DNA of 64,000 nucleotides from positions 2,418,001 through 2,482,000 of the forward strand of contig OZ240674.1 of NCBI GenBank assembly GCA_965198795.1. The letters run 5' to 3'. Of the stretch, positions 48,935-58,639 are shown piece after piece; position 1 is the stretch's first letter; every line of letters starts with the position of its first letter. The position numbers and the translations under genes were made by a program. Under the pieces are notes generated by a model. That model was not told the DNA's origin, ran no database searches, and saw only the letters and a program-made list of their open reading frames with translations. Source of the DNA: G965198795 sp965198795. GTDB taxonomy: Bacteria; Pseudomonadota; Alphaproteobacteria; Rhodospirillales; Casp-alpha2.

Positions 48935-49756
48935 TCAAGCCCGGAACGAGCCGATCAGCGGGGCCATGGTATGCCAGTGATCGCGTGACATGGCAATCAC
49001 CAAGGGGCCTGGTCTTGGTCCTGATGGAAGATAAGGAACGCCGTCGGGCATCATGCCGTGACGCCCTCCCGCCTCCGAATGAATTAGCAGCCCGGCCGCA
49101 TGATCCCAGGGCTTCAGCTTACCTCCATAGCGGCAGAAATGAAGGTCGCCGCGCGACAGCGCCATATATTCCCGCCCGGCGCATCGAAGGTTGACGATAT
49201 CCCTAGGAAGGCCAGTCTCGCCGGCGTCTAGACGCGCGCTAAACTTACGCGCCAGCGTTTCCGGCAGCCGTCCCCTCATTGCCTCGATCGACGATGGCGC
49301 CCGCGGAAGACGAAGGGGTTCGCCGTCTTCGAACGCCCCCTCTCCCTTGACGGCCCATTGAGTGATCGAGTTCACCGGATCATGAATCCAGCCCTGCACG
49401 GTCTCGGCCCCCTGGCAGAGCGCGACAATGACCGCGAAACAGGAAACGCCGTTGGCGAAATTCGAGGTCCCGTCCACCGGGTCGATGACCCAGCAAGGGG
49501 CTTCGCCGTTCAACCGCCGCAGCACGGCCGGGTCCGCGGCGGCGGCCTCCTCGCCGACGGCAATACTGCCGGGCAGCATGTCAATTAAAGTTTCGGACAA
49601 TCTCTTTTCCATAACTTCGTCGGCGACGGTCACCAAATCCAGGGGGCCTGTTTTCTGGCGGATGTCGGAAGGCGACAAATTATGGAATCTTGGGAGAATT
49701 TCAGCCTGGGCCGCTTCGGCGACCGCCTGAGTGACAAGATCAGGGCCGATCAACAT
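48935..49756 (-). CDS. Inositol monophosphatase-family phosphatase
   Basis: 273 residues. The three metal motifs are visible: GEEAAAADP, WVIDPVDGTSNFANGVSCFA and the late KPWDHAAGLLIHSEAGG. These bind two Mg2+ and remove phosphate from inositol phosphates, PAP or histidinol phosphate, depending on subgroup; the subgroup is not evident. It is 15 bp downstream of a small gene in the same direction. Confidence 0.88.
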   Translation of the reverse strand: MLIGPDLVTQAVAEAAQAEILPRFHNLSPSDIRQKTGPLDLVTVADEVMEKRLSETLIDMLPGSIAVGEEAAAADPAVLRRLNGEAPCWVIDPVDGTSNFANGVSCFAVIVALCQGAETVQGWIHDPVNSITQWAVKGEGAFEDGEPLRLPRAPSSIEAMRGRLPETLARKFSARLDAGETGLPRDIVNLRCAGREYMALSRGDLHFCRYGGKLKPWDHAAGLLIHSEAGGRHGMMPDGVPYLPSGPRPGPLVIAMSRDHWHTMAPLIGSFRA

Positions 49757-49771
49757 CGGGGCGCCAAACGC

Positions 49772-50041
49772 TCAACTGGAATAGATGTCGCGATCCCGGT
49801 GATAGGCTTCCGCCAAATCGTCGAGCATTTGGGCGACATCTTCGTTGTACGTAGCGCGTTGGCGAAGGGATTCGGTGACGAAGCTCGCGAAACTCACGGC
49901 TTCGCCCTTCCCGCGCAGGCGGAATTCCTCAGCCAGCTCGACCAAGTTGTCATGCACACGGCTTTTGGCCATGACGTTCAGTTGGCGCTTGACGAGCTTG
50001 TTCTTGCCTCGCCACTTTTGCTGATGTTTCGCCGTTGACAT
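49772..50041 (-). CDS. Small conserved protein, unknown function
   Basis: 89 residues. A basic start (KHQQKWRGKNKLVKRQLNVM) is followed by a helical, acidic part (VHDNLVELAEEFRLRGKGEA, FVTESLRQRATYNEDVAQML). No membrane segment, no known motif. It sits between the phosphatase gene and hflX, all leftward, and the start has AACGGCGAAAC rather than a clear ribosome site. Probably conserved only in alphaproteobacteria. Confidence 0.6.
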   Translation of the reverse strand: MSTAKHQQKWRGKNKLVKRQLNVMAKSRVHDNLVELAEEFRLRGKGEAVSFASFVTESLRQRATYNEDVAQMLDDLAEAYHRDRDIYSS

Positions 50042-50107
50042 GGACCGAAATCCCAGCCTTTACCGCCCCTGAACGCGGATATACCGGACGCGTGGTTAAA
50101 TATCTCT

Positions 50108-51493
50108 TTAACAGTCTAGCGGGCCGGGGGAGGATAACCGGCCGGACTCGGGGGCAAATTGTTTTGAGAGCCGCGCGGCCTCCCTTGCGCCCAAGCGGAC
50201 GGAGATGCGGACACCGTCCGTTTCGTCCACGCGGCTCAGAACGTCGCCGTTATCATACACCCAGGCAAGACTTTTTCCATCCTTATAGGGTATCATCAGC
50301 GCGACCTCTCTAAGCTCTTCGGTCGTGCGCCGTGAAATAGCCTCCAAAAGATATTCCGTCCCCTCGCCGGTGACCGCCGACACCAGATAGACGCCGGAAT
50401 TCGCGCGCGCGGACCGATTGCGAAGAATGGAAACGTCCGTTTCCCGCATCTGATCGATTTTGTTCAGAACCTCGACCATTCGATTGTCGTTGGCCCCGCC
50501 CGTCTCAACGCCCAGGCTCTTGAGCACGCTCAAGACGTCAGACTTCTGGGCCTCCGTATCGATGTGCGAGATGTCGCGGACGTGCAGCACCAAATCCGCT
50601 TCCACGACTTCCTCCAAAGTCGCGTGAAAGGCTTCGACCAGATCATGAGGCAGATCAGAGACAAACCCCACCGTGTCGGACAAAATAACAACTCGCCCGC
50701 CGGGCAATTCCAGACGCCGCATGGTAGGGTCGAGCGTGGCGAAAAGTTGGTCTTCCGCCATGACGTCCGCACCCGTCAACTTATTGAAAAGCGTTGATTT
50801 ACCCGCATTGGTATATCCAACCAAAGCTATTACGGGATAAGGAACGCGCTGTCGCGCCCGGCGTTGAAGCCCGCGCGTGCGTTTTACCTCGGTCAGTTCC
50901 TTTTTAAGCCGGGACATCCGCCGACGGATCAAACGGCGATCAAGCTCGATCTGACTTTCGCCGGGGCCGCCCATAAAGCCGGCGCCGCCCCGCTGACGTT
51001 CGAGATGGGTCCAACTGCGCACAAGGCGTCCCAACTGATAACTGAGGGCGGCAAGTTCGACTTGAAGCCGCCCTTCCCTGGTGCGCGCCCTCGCGCCAAA
51101 AATCTCAAGGATCAACCCCGTGCGGTCGATAACCTTCTTGCGCCATTCTGTTTCCAGGTTTCGCTGTTGGACCGGACTGAGGTTGGCGTCGACGAAGACG
51201 AGGCCGCAAGGCTCATTGAGCGTCGCATCGATGCCGGCGACGCGTTCCACGGTTCCTTTTCCCATGTAGGTGGCGGGCCGAAGCCGGGACAGAGGGACCT
51301 TCTCCGCATGAACGACGGTTAGATTGATCGCGCGGGCCAGCCCAACGCCCTCTTCCAACTGGGCGTCGGGGTCGCGGTCCGCCGTTTCAGCGCGAAGATA
51401 TGGTTTCAGGACAATACATGGGCCGGCGTCTTCTGCGGCCCGCCCGGCCGCGCCGTCCTGTGCCGCGCCGTCCTGTCCGGAAAAGCCGGTCAA
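50108..51493 (-). CDS. hflX: GTPase HflX
   Basis: 461 residues. N-terminal HflX domain (RPATYMGKGTVERVAGI, FVDANLSPVQQRNLE), glycine-rich linker (GGAGFMGGPGESQIELDRRL), then the G domain: GYTNAGKSTLFNKLTG, DTVGFVSDLPHDLVEAFHAT and NKID. HflX splits ribosomes under stress. Start overlaps the hfq stop by 4 bp (ATGA), the standard hfq-hflX pair. Confidence 0.95.
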   Translation of the reverse strand: MTGFSGQDGAAQDGAAGRAAEDAGPCIVLKPYLRAETADRDPDAQLEEGVGLARAINLTVVHAEKVPLSRLRPATYMGKGTVERVAGIDATLNEPCGLVFVDANLSPVQQRNLETEWRKKVIDRTGLILEIFGARARTREGRLQVELAALSYQLGRLVRSWTHLERQRGGAGFMGGPGESQIELDRRLIRRRMSRLKKELTEVKRTRGLQRRARQRVPYPVIALVGYTNAGKSTLFNKLTGADVMAEDQLFATLDPTMRRLELPGGRVVILSDTVGFVSDLPHDLVEAFHATLEEVVEADLVLHVRDISHIDTEAQKSDVLSVLKSLGVETGGANDNRMVEVLNKIDQMRETDVSILRNRSARANSGVYLVSAVTGEGTEYLLEAISRRTTEELREVALMIPYKDGKSLAWVYDNGDVLSRVDETDGVRISVRLGAREAARLSKQFAPESGRLSSPGPLDC

Positions 51494-51747
51494 TCTTCGC
51501 CGTTGCCAGCGTCCGTCTCCGGTTCAAACAGTTGAACCGGCACCGACGGCATAACGGTCGAAATGGCGTGCTTGTAGACCAATTGCGTATGGCCATCCCG
51601 ACGCAGAAGGACGGAGAAATTATCGAACCAAGTGACGATCCCCTGCAACTTCACGCCATTCACTAGAAACACCGTCACGGGCGTTTTATTTTTACGGATG
51701 TGGTTGAGAAAGACGTCCTGGACGTTTTGTGATTTTTCAGACGACAT
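51490..51747 (-). CDS. hfq: RNA chaperone Hfq
   Basis: 85 residues. Sm-fold with the Sm1 and Sm2 motifs: QNVQDVFLNHIRKNKTPVTV, FLVNGVKLQGIVTWFDNFSV, then LVYKHAISTVMPS. Forms hexameric rings that pair small RNAs with mRNAs. Length and the short acidic tail (FEPETDAGNGED) are typical for alphaproteobacteria. A 200 bp non-coding stretch separates it from the HAD gene upstream. Confidence 0.97.
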   Translation of the reverse strand: MSSEKSQNVQDVFLNHIRKNKTPVTVFLVNGVKLQGIVTWFDNFSVLLRRDGHTQLVYKHAISTVMPSVPVQLFEPETDAGNGED

Positions 51748-51949
51748 GTTTTTATGTATCCCGAAGCATATGGAGGTTTGGGCCGTGCGTTACCGGCGGT
51801 CCTTCCCGCTCTTACCCTTATGTCCGAGATGTTTCCTGTTCCATGAGCGTTTTTTCGCTGATTGCGGCTATTGTGTTTACGCCGTAAGTCTTCAAGACAA
51901 GGCGCGCCAGGTTCCCCGACCCTGTCTTGGAAACCCTACACTTTTCAGA

Positions 51950-52630
51950 TTACATATTCCTTACAAATTTGCATAGAGCCTCACAGGACCGGAAAGAAAC
52001 TTTTGGGGGGTGTTCCGGAAACTCATCGGGGCCAATGGCGCCGTCCCGGATCAGAACGCCAGTCATGCCATTCCGCCCGGCGCAAGTCATGTCGATGTCC
52101 GCATCGCCGACAAACCAGACGTCTTCAGCCGGTGCAATACCGCCGGATGGCGCAAGCGCCATATCCACATGAGCCCTGTCCGGTTTATCCGCGGCCGCGT
52201 CGGACGCGCCAACAACCGCGCCGAAATATGGCGTCCACCCTAGGTGGTTCGCCTCGATCCGCAAATTGCCGCCGCGTTTGTTGCTGACCACTCCCATATA
52301 GACCCCTCGGTCTTTCAGTGTGTTTAACAGCTCCTCCGCGCCGGCTGCGGTCTCCAGCGCGGCCGTGTGAATCTCCCGATAGCGCGCATGGAACACTTCC
52401 CCAGCCGCTTCCCATTCGTCGCCAAAAATGGCTGGGAAACTGTCTCGCATGGAGTGACGGACCTTGGCGCGTGTTTCTTCCATGGACCATTCCGGCAAAC
52501 CGTAAGCCCGAAAGGTTGTGTTAAGCGCGTCCCTAATGACGCCCCATGTCTTCACCAGGGTGTTGTCCCAGTCGAATAAGACGGCCCGCGGGCGCGGCAG
52601 ACTGACGTCATTGGTCATACGCGCGTTCAA
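51950..52630 (-). CDS. HAD-family phosphatase (phosphoglycolate phosphatase-like)
   Basis: 226 residues. HAD motif I LFDWDNTLVKTWG, motif II VVSNKRGG, and motif III/IV VWFVGDADIDMTCAGRNGM. Cap domain of the phosphoglycolate phosphatase class lies between I and II. Overlaps the aminotransferase gene by 4 bp. The physiological substrate is unknown. Ends at 51,950 with CKFVRNM. Confidence 0.88.
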   Translation of the reverse strand: MNARMTNDVSLPRPRAVLFDWDNTLVKTWGVIRDALNTTFRAYGLPEWSMEETRAKVRHSMRDSFPAIFGDEWEAAGEVFHARYREIHTAALETAAGAEELLNTLKDRGVYMGVVSNKRGGNLRIEANHLGWTPYFGAVVGASDAAADKPDRAHVDMALAPSGGIAPAEDVWFVGDADIDMTCAGRNGMTGVLIRDGAIGPDEFPEHPPKVSFRSCEALCKFVRNM

Positions 52631-53484
52631 CCGTTCCCGGTTTGTACATAATCGACGTAAATATCCAACAACCGCTCCGTCAGTTCGCCAACGCGCCCAT
52701 TGCCGACCGACCGTCCGTCGATGCTGGTGACCGCCTTCACGTGACTAGTGGAACTGGTGATGAAGGCTTCTTTGGCTTCCAGCGCCTCATCAACGGTAAA
52801 CGGACGCTCTATAATCGAGATACCCTTCTCCGCCGCCGCTTCAATGACCAGCAACCGCGTAATTCCGTTCAGAATATCCTCACTGGCGTTCCGGGTGACC
52901 AGATCGCCTTCCTTGGTGACAATCCAGGCATTGGTTGACGTGCCCTCGGTCACCAGCCCTTCTTTTTCCACCATCCATGCCTCGAAGGCGCCAGCCTCGC
53001 GGGCGCGTTGCTTCGCGATGCAATTGGGCAAAAGCGCGATGGATTTGATGTCGCGTCTCGCCCAGCGGATATCCGGCTGGGTGATCACTGATACGCCGGC
53101 CCGGAGTTTTTCCTTGTCCAGCGGCGCCATTTTCTTCGCGGTGATCACCAGCGAACTTTCAATATCACTTGGAAAGGCGTGATCCCGGCGTGCGACGCCC
53201 CGGGTCACTTGAAGATAAATCAACCCGTTCCGAACGTGATTGCGGCGTTGCGTCTCGCGGACGACGTGCATCATGGACGGCGCGGACATCGGCCAGGCAA
53301 TCTCTAGTTCGGACAACGAGCGTCCCAACCGGTCCATATGGCCCTGTTCACCGATCAGAGCCCCGTTATGAACGGCGAAAACCTCATAAACGCCGTCGGC
53401 GAACTGATAGCCGCGGTCTTCGATATGAACTGCCGCGGCGCCGTGGGGCACGTAGAGGCCGTTGACGTATGCGATGCGGGACAT
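52627..53484 (-). CDS. dat: D-amino-acid aminotransferase (class IV, PLP)
   Basis: 285 residues from ATG 53,484 (MSRIAYVNGLYVPH). Class IV features: VHIEDRGYQFADGVYEVFAV, the PLP lysine in RRDIKSIALLPNCIAKQRA, EGTSTNAWIV and the late phosphate loop (ITSSTSHVKAV). The family makes D-glutamate and D-alanine interconversions; a branched-chain or 4-amino-4-deoxychorismate function is less likely. The longer frame to 53,565 overlaps trkA. Confidence 0.88.
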   Translation of the reverse strand: MSRIAYVNGLYVPHGAAAVHIEDRGYQFADGVYEVFAVHNGALIGEQGHMDRLGRSLSELEIAWPMSAPSMMHVVRETQRRNHVRNGLIYLQVTRGVARRDHAFPSDIESSLVITAKKMAPLDKEKLRAGVSVITQPDIRWARRDIKSIALLPNCIAKQRAREAGAFEAWMVEKEGLVTEGTSTNAWIVTKEGDLVTRNASEDILNGITRLLVIEAAAEKGISIIERPFTVDEALEAKEAFITSSTSHVKAVTSIDGRSVGNGRVGELTERLLDIYVDYVQTGNG

Positions 53485-53500
53485 GGAGGCTCCTGAAACC

Positions 53501-54877
53501 TTAAAAGAATTCAAGTTGAACGGAGAACAGTTTCTCCACTTGGCGGACGGCGGTGGTCGCGGCAAACAGGATAACCCGGTCCTGGGCCTCGATCACGGCC
53601 GAACCCGTGGGATAAACGACATCCTCACCCTTCACGATGGCGCCGATCAAAACCCCGGACGGCAATTTGACGTCACGAAGCGGTTTGCCCACCAATTCGG
53701 ATGTTTCCAGCGCCTCCGCCTCGATCAATTCGCCGAAACCTTGCCGGATGGCGTGAACCGAATGAATGCGTCCCCTGCGCACATGCTGGAGAATGGATGA
53801 AACGGTAATATTCCTCGGGCTGATCACCACATCAATGCCAAGCGTGCCTGTCAACTGTTCATAAGTGCTGGCGTTCACCAGAGCGATCGCCCGCTCCGAG
53901 CCCAGTTGTTTGGCCAGCAGAGATGACAATATGTTGGTCTCGTCATCGTTGGTAACAGCCACCACGGTCTCAATTTGGCGGATATTCGCTTCTTCCAGCA
54001 GATCTGTGTCCCGAGCGTCTCCCTTGAGGACGATGGTGTCATCCAACAGACGGGTTATCTCACCGGCGCGCGCCGCGTTGCCCTCAATAATTTTCGCTTT
54101 CACCCAGGGAAAATGGCGTTCCACTTCTTGAGCGAGAAAAACACCGATGTTGCCGCCGCCGAAAATCAACAACCGCCCGGACTCTCGCTCTTCCAAACCG
54201 AACGCCGCCATGGCGCGACCGGCTTTTTCCGTCTCGACCACGAAAAAGACCTCATCGTTCAGCAGCATTTGATCATCCGCTGTCGGAATAATGGGCCGAC
54301 CGTCGCGGATCAAACCAACAACCACGATATTGAGGTCCGGGAATAGCTGAGTGAGCTGCCGGAGAGGCGTATTCAAAACGGGGCATGTCTCGTCACAGCG
54401 GACGCCCAGCAGCCGCACCTTGTCGTTCGCCAGCGGGATGATTTCCATGGCGCCCGTCATCTCCAGGCGCCGGGCGATGGCGCGGGCGACCTCACGCTCA
54501 GGCGAGATAATCACGTCGATGGGAAGATTGTCGCGGCTGAACAACTCCGCATGGATCGGCTGTAAATAGCATTGCTGGCGGACACGAGCGATTTTCATGG
54601 GCACGTCGAACAAGGAATGAGCCACCTGACACGCCACCATATTGACTTCGTCGCTCAATGTGACGGCGATAAACATATCCGCATCCTCGACGCCCGCTTT
54701 TTCCAACACCTCGGGGTCAGACGCATGGCCTTGAACCGCTTGTGCGTCCAGAGTGTCGGAAACGTTGCGAACCAGTTCCAGCGACTGATCAACGATGGTC
54801 ACGTCGTTGTTTTCCTGGGCCAATTGCCGAGCGATGTTCACCCCAACCTGACCGGCTCCACAAACGATGACTTTCAA
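53501..54877 (-). CDS. trkA: Trk system potassium uptake protein TrkA
   Basis: 458 residues when begun at the TTG 54,877, exactly the length of E. coli TrkA. Two tandem RCK units, each with an NAD-binding loop: VIVCGAGQVGVNIARQLAQE and IFGGGNIGVFLAQEVERHFP, each followed by a TrkA_C domain. Cytoplasmic regulator of the TrkH potassium channel. Upstream start at 54,913 adds 12 odd residues and is not favoured. Follows ntrX, as usual in this order. Confidence 0.95.
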   Translation of the reverse strand: MKVIVCGAGQVGVNIARQLAQENNDVTIVDQSLELVRNVSDTLDAQAVQGHASDPEVLEKAGVEDADMFIAVTLSDEVNMVACQVAHSLFDVPMKIARVRQQCYLQPIHAELFSRDNLPIDVIISPEREVARAIARRLEMTGAMEIIPLANDKVRLLGVRCDETCPVLNTPLRQLTQLFPDLNIVVVGLIRDGRPIIPTADDQMLLNDEVFFVVETEKAGRAMAAFGLEERESGRLLIFGGGNIGVFLAQEVERHFPWVKAKIIEGNAARAGEITRLLDDTIVLKGDARDTDLLEEANIRQIETVVAVTNDDETNILSSLLAKQLGSERAIALVNASTYEQLTGTLGIDVVISPRNITVSSILQHVRRGRIHSVHAIRQGFGELIEAEALETSELVGKPLRDVKLPSGVLIGAIVKGEDVVYPTGSAVIEAQDRVILFAATTAVRQVEKLFSVQLEFF

Positions 54878-54959
54878 GGCTATATCCCAAAAACAGACTC
54901 GGGCTGACGCCAAACGGCTTGAAACCCTAATCGTATCAAAGCCCAGGAAACAGCCTGGA

Positions 54960-56348
54960 TCAACGCTTTCCCATTTCCCCCGTTTCCCCAGAGAGGCCCA
55001 GCGTCTTCAGTTTTCGATGCAAGGCGGAGCGCTCCATCCCGATAAACCGCGCGGTCTTGGAGATATTCCCGCCGAACCGGGTCATCTGGGCCGCCAGGTA
55101 ATCCCGTTCGAATACTTCCCGGGCTTCGCGCAGTGGCAGGCTCATGATTTCTCCGCTGTTGAAACTAGTGTGCGCCGTCGAGACGGAAGCGGTGTCGTCA
55201 GGTAGTTGATCAAGTGAAATCGGGGTGTCGTCGTTCCCCGTGGCGAGGATCATCATCCGCTCAATGGCGTTACGAAGTTCCCGCACGTTGCCGGGCCATT
55301 CCTGCGCCTGGAGCAGCGCCAGAGTGTCGTCGCTCAGCCGCCGCGCGATCCGGCCGGCCCGCTCGGACGCGTGAGAGATAAAATGCCGCGCCAGCAGTGG
55401 GATGTCCGCGGCATGATCACGAAGCGGCGGCACGGCCACGGGCACGACATTCAGGCGATAGTACAGGTCTTCGCGGAATTTCCCGTCGTCAATCGCGTTT
55501 GTCAGGTCGCTGGTTGTCGTCGCGATTACACGAACATCGACACGCACCTGGCTTCGGCGTCCAACACGCTCGAACAATTGGTCCTGCAGCACCCGGACGA
55601 TTTTGCCCTGTGTTTCCAGCGGCATATCCGCCACTTCGTCGAGCAGAAGCGTGCCCCGGTGGGCCTTTTCAAACGTTCCAATTCGCAACGCGCCGTCCGG
55701 ACCTTCCGCACCGAAAAGCTCTTCCTCCATACGATCCGGCGCCATTGCCGCACAATTCACCACCACGAATGGTCCGTCTTTTCTGGTCGAGGCGCGGTGA
55801 ATGGCGCGCGCGACGATTTCCTTGCCCGCGCCGCTGGGTCCTGAAATCAGCACCCGGCTATTGGTTGGCGCGACACGTGAGATTAATTGCTGGATGTTGC
55901 GCATCACGGGTGAACCGCCCACAACCTCGGTGTCGGTCCCCGCCCGCAATTTCAGTTCCTCAACCTCGCGCCGAAGGCGGGCGGCTTCCATGGCGCGTCT
56001 AACCAATAAGATTAATCGATCCGCCTTAAAAGGTTTTTCAATGAAATCATAAGCCCCCTCCCTCATCGCGGACACGGCGGTTTCCACGGTCCCGTGACCG
56101 CTCATCATTAGAACCGGGATATCCGGATGATCGCGTTTCGCCTCCCGCAAAATTCCCAAACCATCCAGGTCGCTGCCCTGAAGCCAAATGTCCAACAACA
56201 CGAGTCCGGGCCGTCGAGCGTTAATTTCCGCCAAAGCCGCCGCGCTGTCACCAGCCTGCCGGGGTTCGAAGCCCTCATCCTCCAGGATATCCGCGATCAA
56301 TTGGCGGATATCCGCCTCGTCATCGACGACCAGGATGTCTTCGGCCAT
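54960..56348 (-). CDS. ntrX: Response regulator NtrX
   Basis: 462 residues: receiver domain (ILVVDDEADIRQLIADILED, phosphorylated Asp in LVLLDIWLQGSDLDG), AAA+ domain (GPSGAGKEIVARAIH, LLLDEVADMP) and an HTH of the Fis type at the end (GNISKTARFIGMERSALHRK). The sigma-54-contacting GAFTGA loop is absent: the place reads GAEGPDGALRIGTFEKAH. Paired with the sensor NtrY just upstream (11 bp). In alphaproteobacteria NtrYX controls nitrogen, redox and envelope genes. Confidence 0.95.
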   Translation of the reverse strand: MAEDILVVDDEADIRQLIADILEDEGFEPRQAGDSAAALAEINARRPGLVLLDIWLQGSDLDGLGILREAKRDHPDIPVLMMSGHGTVETAVSAMREGAYDFIEKPFKADRLILLVRRAMEAARLRREVEELKLRAGTDTEVVGGSPVMRNIQQLISRVAPTNSRVLISGPSGAGKEIVARAIHRASTRKDGPFVVVNCAAMAPDRMEEELFGAEGPDGALRIGTFEKAHRGTLLLDEVADMPLETQGKIVRVLQDQLFERVGRRSQVRVDVRVIATTTSDLTNAIDDGKFREDLYYRLNVVPVAVPPLRDHAADIPLLARHFISHASERAGRIARRLSDDTLALLQAQEWPGNVRELRNAIERMMILATGNDDTPISLDQLPDDTASVSTAHTSFNSGEIMSLPLREAREVFERDYLAAQMTRFGGNISKTARFIGMERSALHRKLKTLGLSGETGEMGKR

Positions 56349-56359
56349 AACCCGCCCGC

Positions 56360-58639
56360 CTAAAACCGACCGGATAGCGGAGAAGTCGCGACCTTCATGG
56401 GGTCCATGTCCACGTTCACGCCGCCGGCCAACAGCGCATCGTCAACCTCGCCGAAACTCAGGCGGATTCGAGCGCCCCCGCCGGCGCGATCTTCCAAAAC
56501 GAGGCCGCCGCCGTGTTCTTCCATGATCTTTTTGACGATCGCCAAACCAAGGCCTGTGCCCTTCTCCCGAGTTGTCACGTAGGGCTCGGTCAACCGCGCT
56601 CTATCTCCTTCGGGCAACCCGACGCCGTTGTCTTCCACAACGATCTCCAGCAAAGTTCCCTCGTTTCTGCCGTCAATCATAGACACCCAAATCCGTCCCG
56701 CTTCGGCGGGTTCTTTTTGTATCCTTGTTTCAACGGACTCAACCGCGTTTTTAATAACATTTGTGAACACGCGGGAAACCTGCCGCCGATCACATGCGAT
56801 CACCAGACCGGCATTCGGAATTTGCAGATCGAACGTGAGTTCGGACGCTCGTTCGCGCTCTAAAAAGACTGCTTCACGCAATAATTGACCCAAGTCTTCC
56901 GATTGTATTTTGGGTTGAGGCATCCTGGCGAAGGACGAGAATTCATCGACCATTCGACCAATATCACCCACTTGCCGGACAATGGTTTGAATATATCGTT
57001 CAAAGGCGTCGCGTCCCTCCGTGATCTGCTCCAGATACTTGCTGCCCAGGCGTTCCGCCGAAAGCTGAATGGGCGTCAACGGGTTTTTGATCTCATGGGC
57101 GATTCGCCGGGCGACATCCGACCAAGCGGCTTTTCTTTGGGCGGATTGAAGTTCCGTAATGTCATCGAAGGTCACCACGTATCCGATCACTTTTCCGTTC
57201 AAGCGCTCCGCCACGATTCGGACGAGCAAAATGTGGTGCCGCGCCCCGCGTATCAGCCGCAGTTCGTCACGATGGGTGCGCGCGGGCCGCATTCTCGCCG
57301 CTTCAAATAACTTGCTCATTTCCGGAACGGCAGAACTCAAAGCCTGCCCGGCGGCGGCGTCCAAATCGGTTTCGAGCAAGGTCGAGGCCGAGCGATTGGG
57401 CAGGTTTATCCTTCCTTCCGCATCCAGTCCGATAACCCCCGCAGACACTCCCCCCAGGACCGTTTCCGTAAAACGGCGCCGTTCGTCAAGCTGTTGGTTG
57501 GCGTCGATCAGCCCCTCTTGTTGCACGCGGATTTGAGTTGTCATGCGGTTGAACGCGCGGCTGAGCGAACTTATCTCGTCATCGGCTTCCGGGGGATCGA
57601 CGTAAACGTTCAAGTTTCCGGCCCGCACTTGTTCAGCGGCGGAAATCACGTGGCTGATGGGGTCCGCCATCCGTGTCGCCACGGTCAAACCGATCCAGAT
57701 AGCGGCCAACAGCAGCAGTAAGGCGCTGACAAGAAAGATCAAGGCGAAGCTGATCTGTACGCCGCCTCGTTCCTCTTCCAGCGTTTTATACTCTTGAACC
57801 GCCGCGCCGATCGTGTCCAGGTGGTCCAGCACGACCGGGTCAACGAAACGTTCCACGACGAGATAGGTGTTCAGCCAATTGGTCAGCTTGTAAAGCCCAC
57901 GGACCCGGTCGCGCTCTTCCGCAGCGGGCGCCATCAATGTAATCCGGCCGATCCCCGCGTTGATAAACGCGTCGGCCGGTATCGTCATGACATTGCCGGC
58001 GAGGCTCAACGCTGATTTATTCAACACCGTTCCATTCGAATCCACCAACGCCAGCTCGGTCAGACCAAACCGGGTCATCTGCTCCGTCAATCTTGGGTTC
58101 ACCTGCCAGGGAAAACGGCGGAAAGCCTCCGCATTCATATCTAAGTCCGTGGCGACCTCCAATATCTCGGATTTGAAATTCTCCCTATGTTCGGTGAGAT
58201 AGGATTGGGCGACCTTCACCGAGCGGTCGAGCGTCGCGCTGACCCTTTCGCCGAACCAAACCTGGAGACCGTGGTTCACGAAGAGAGTCGCGAAAATCGC
58301 CATGAGAACGGCTGGAGCCGTGGAGATCAGGCCAAAAAGAAGCGCCAATTTAATGTGCAGCCCGGCGCCCGCCCGCTTACGGCGGCGTTCCATCCAGATC
58401 GCCGCCAGGCGCCGCCCCACGACGAGACCGAGCAACAGCAGTAACGCGCCGTCCAGATAAAACAGCGCCAAAACCGTCTCGACGTCCGCTTCTTCACCGG
58501 GGCGGCCAAACAGATAAAGCGCGGTGCCCAAGCAGGACAAAACAGCTGCAGCCGCGAAGGCGTACGCCAATTTCCGGCTCAACCCTCTCTTTTGTTTGGC
58601 CGCCAAAAGGCCACCTTGCCGTTCCGCCAACTCTGGCAT
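56360..58639 (-). CDS. ntrY: Sensor histidine kinase NtrY
   Basis: 759 residues. Several N-terminal membrane helices (LAYAFAAAAVLSCLGTALYL, LALFYLDGALLLLLGLVVG, LALLFGLISTAPAVLMAIFA), a periplasmic domain, a further helix (ISFALIFLVSALLLLLAAIW), HAMP, PAS, then HisKA with the phospho-histidine in RIAHEIKNPLTPIQLS and HATPase motifs VEDNGVGLPEG and GTGLGLAIVKKI. It phosphorylates NtrX. Its stop overlaps the ntrC gene start region by one base. Confidence 0.95.
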   Translation of the reverse strand: MPELAERQGGLLAAKQKRGLSRKLAYAFAAAAVLSCLGTALYLFGRPGEEADVETVLALFYLDGALLLLLGLVVGRRLAAIWMERRRKRAGAGLHIKLALLFGLISTAPAVLMAIFATLFVNHGLQVWFGERVSATLDRSVKVAQSYLTEHRENFKSEILEVATDLDMNAEAFRRFPWQVNPRLTEQMTRFGLTELALVDSNGTVLNKSALSLAGNVMTIPADAFINAGIGRITLMAPAAEERDRVRGLYKLTNWLNTYLVVERFVDPVVLDHLDTIGAAVQEYKTLEEERGGVQISFALIFLVSALLLLLAAIWIGLTVATRMADPISHVISAAEQVRAGNLNVYVDPPEADDEISSLSRAFNRMTTQIRVQQEGLIDANQQLDERRRFTETVLGGVSAGVIGLDAEGRINLPNRSASTLLETDLDAAAGQALSSAVPEMSKLFEAARMRPARTHRDELRLIRGARHHILLVRIVAERLNGKVIGYVVTFDDITELQSAQRKAAWSDVARRIAHEIKNPLTPIQLSAERLGSKYLEQITEGRDAFERYIQTIVRQVGDIGRMVDEFSSFARMPQPKIQSEDLGQLLREAVFLERERASELTFDLQIPNAGLVIACDRRQVSRVFTNVIKNAVESVETRIQKEPAEAGRIWVSMIDGRNEGTLLEIVVEDNGVGLPEGDRARLTEPYVTTREKGTGLGLAIVKKIMEEHGGGLVLEDRAGGGARIRLSFGEVDDALLAGGVNVDMDPMKVATSPLSGRF

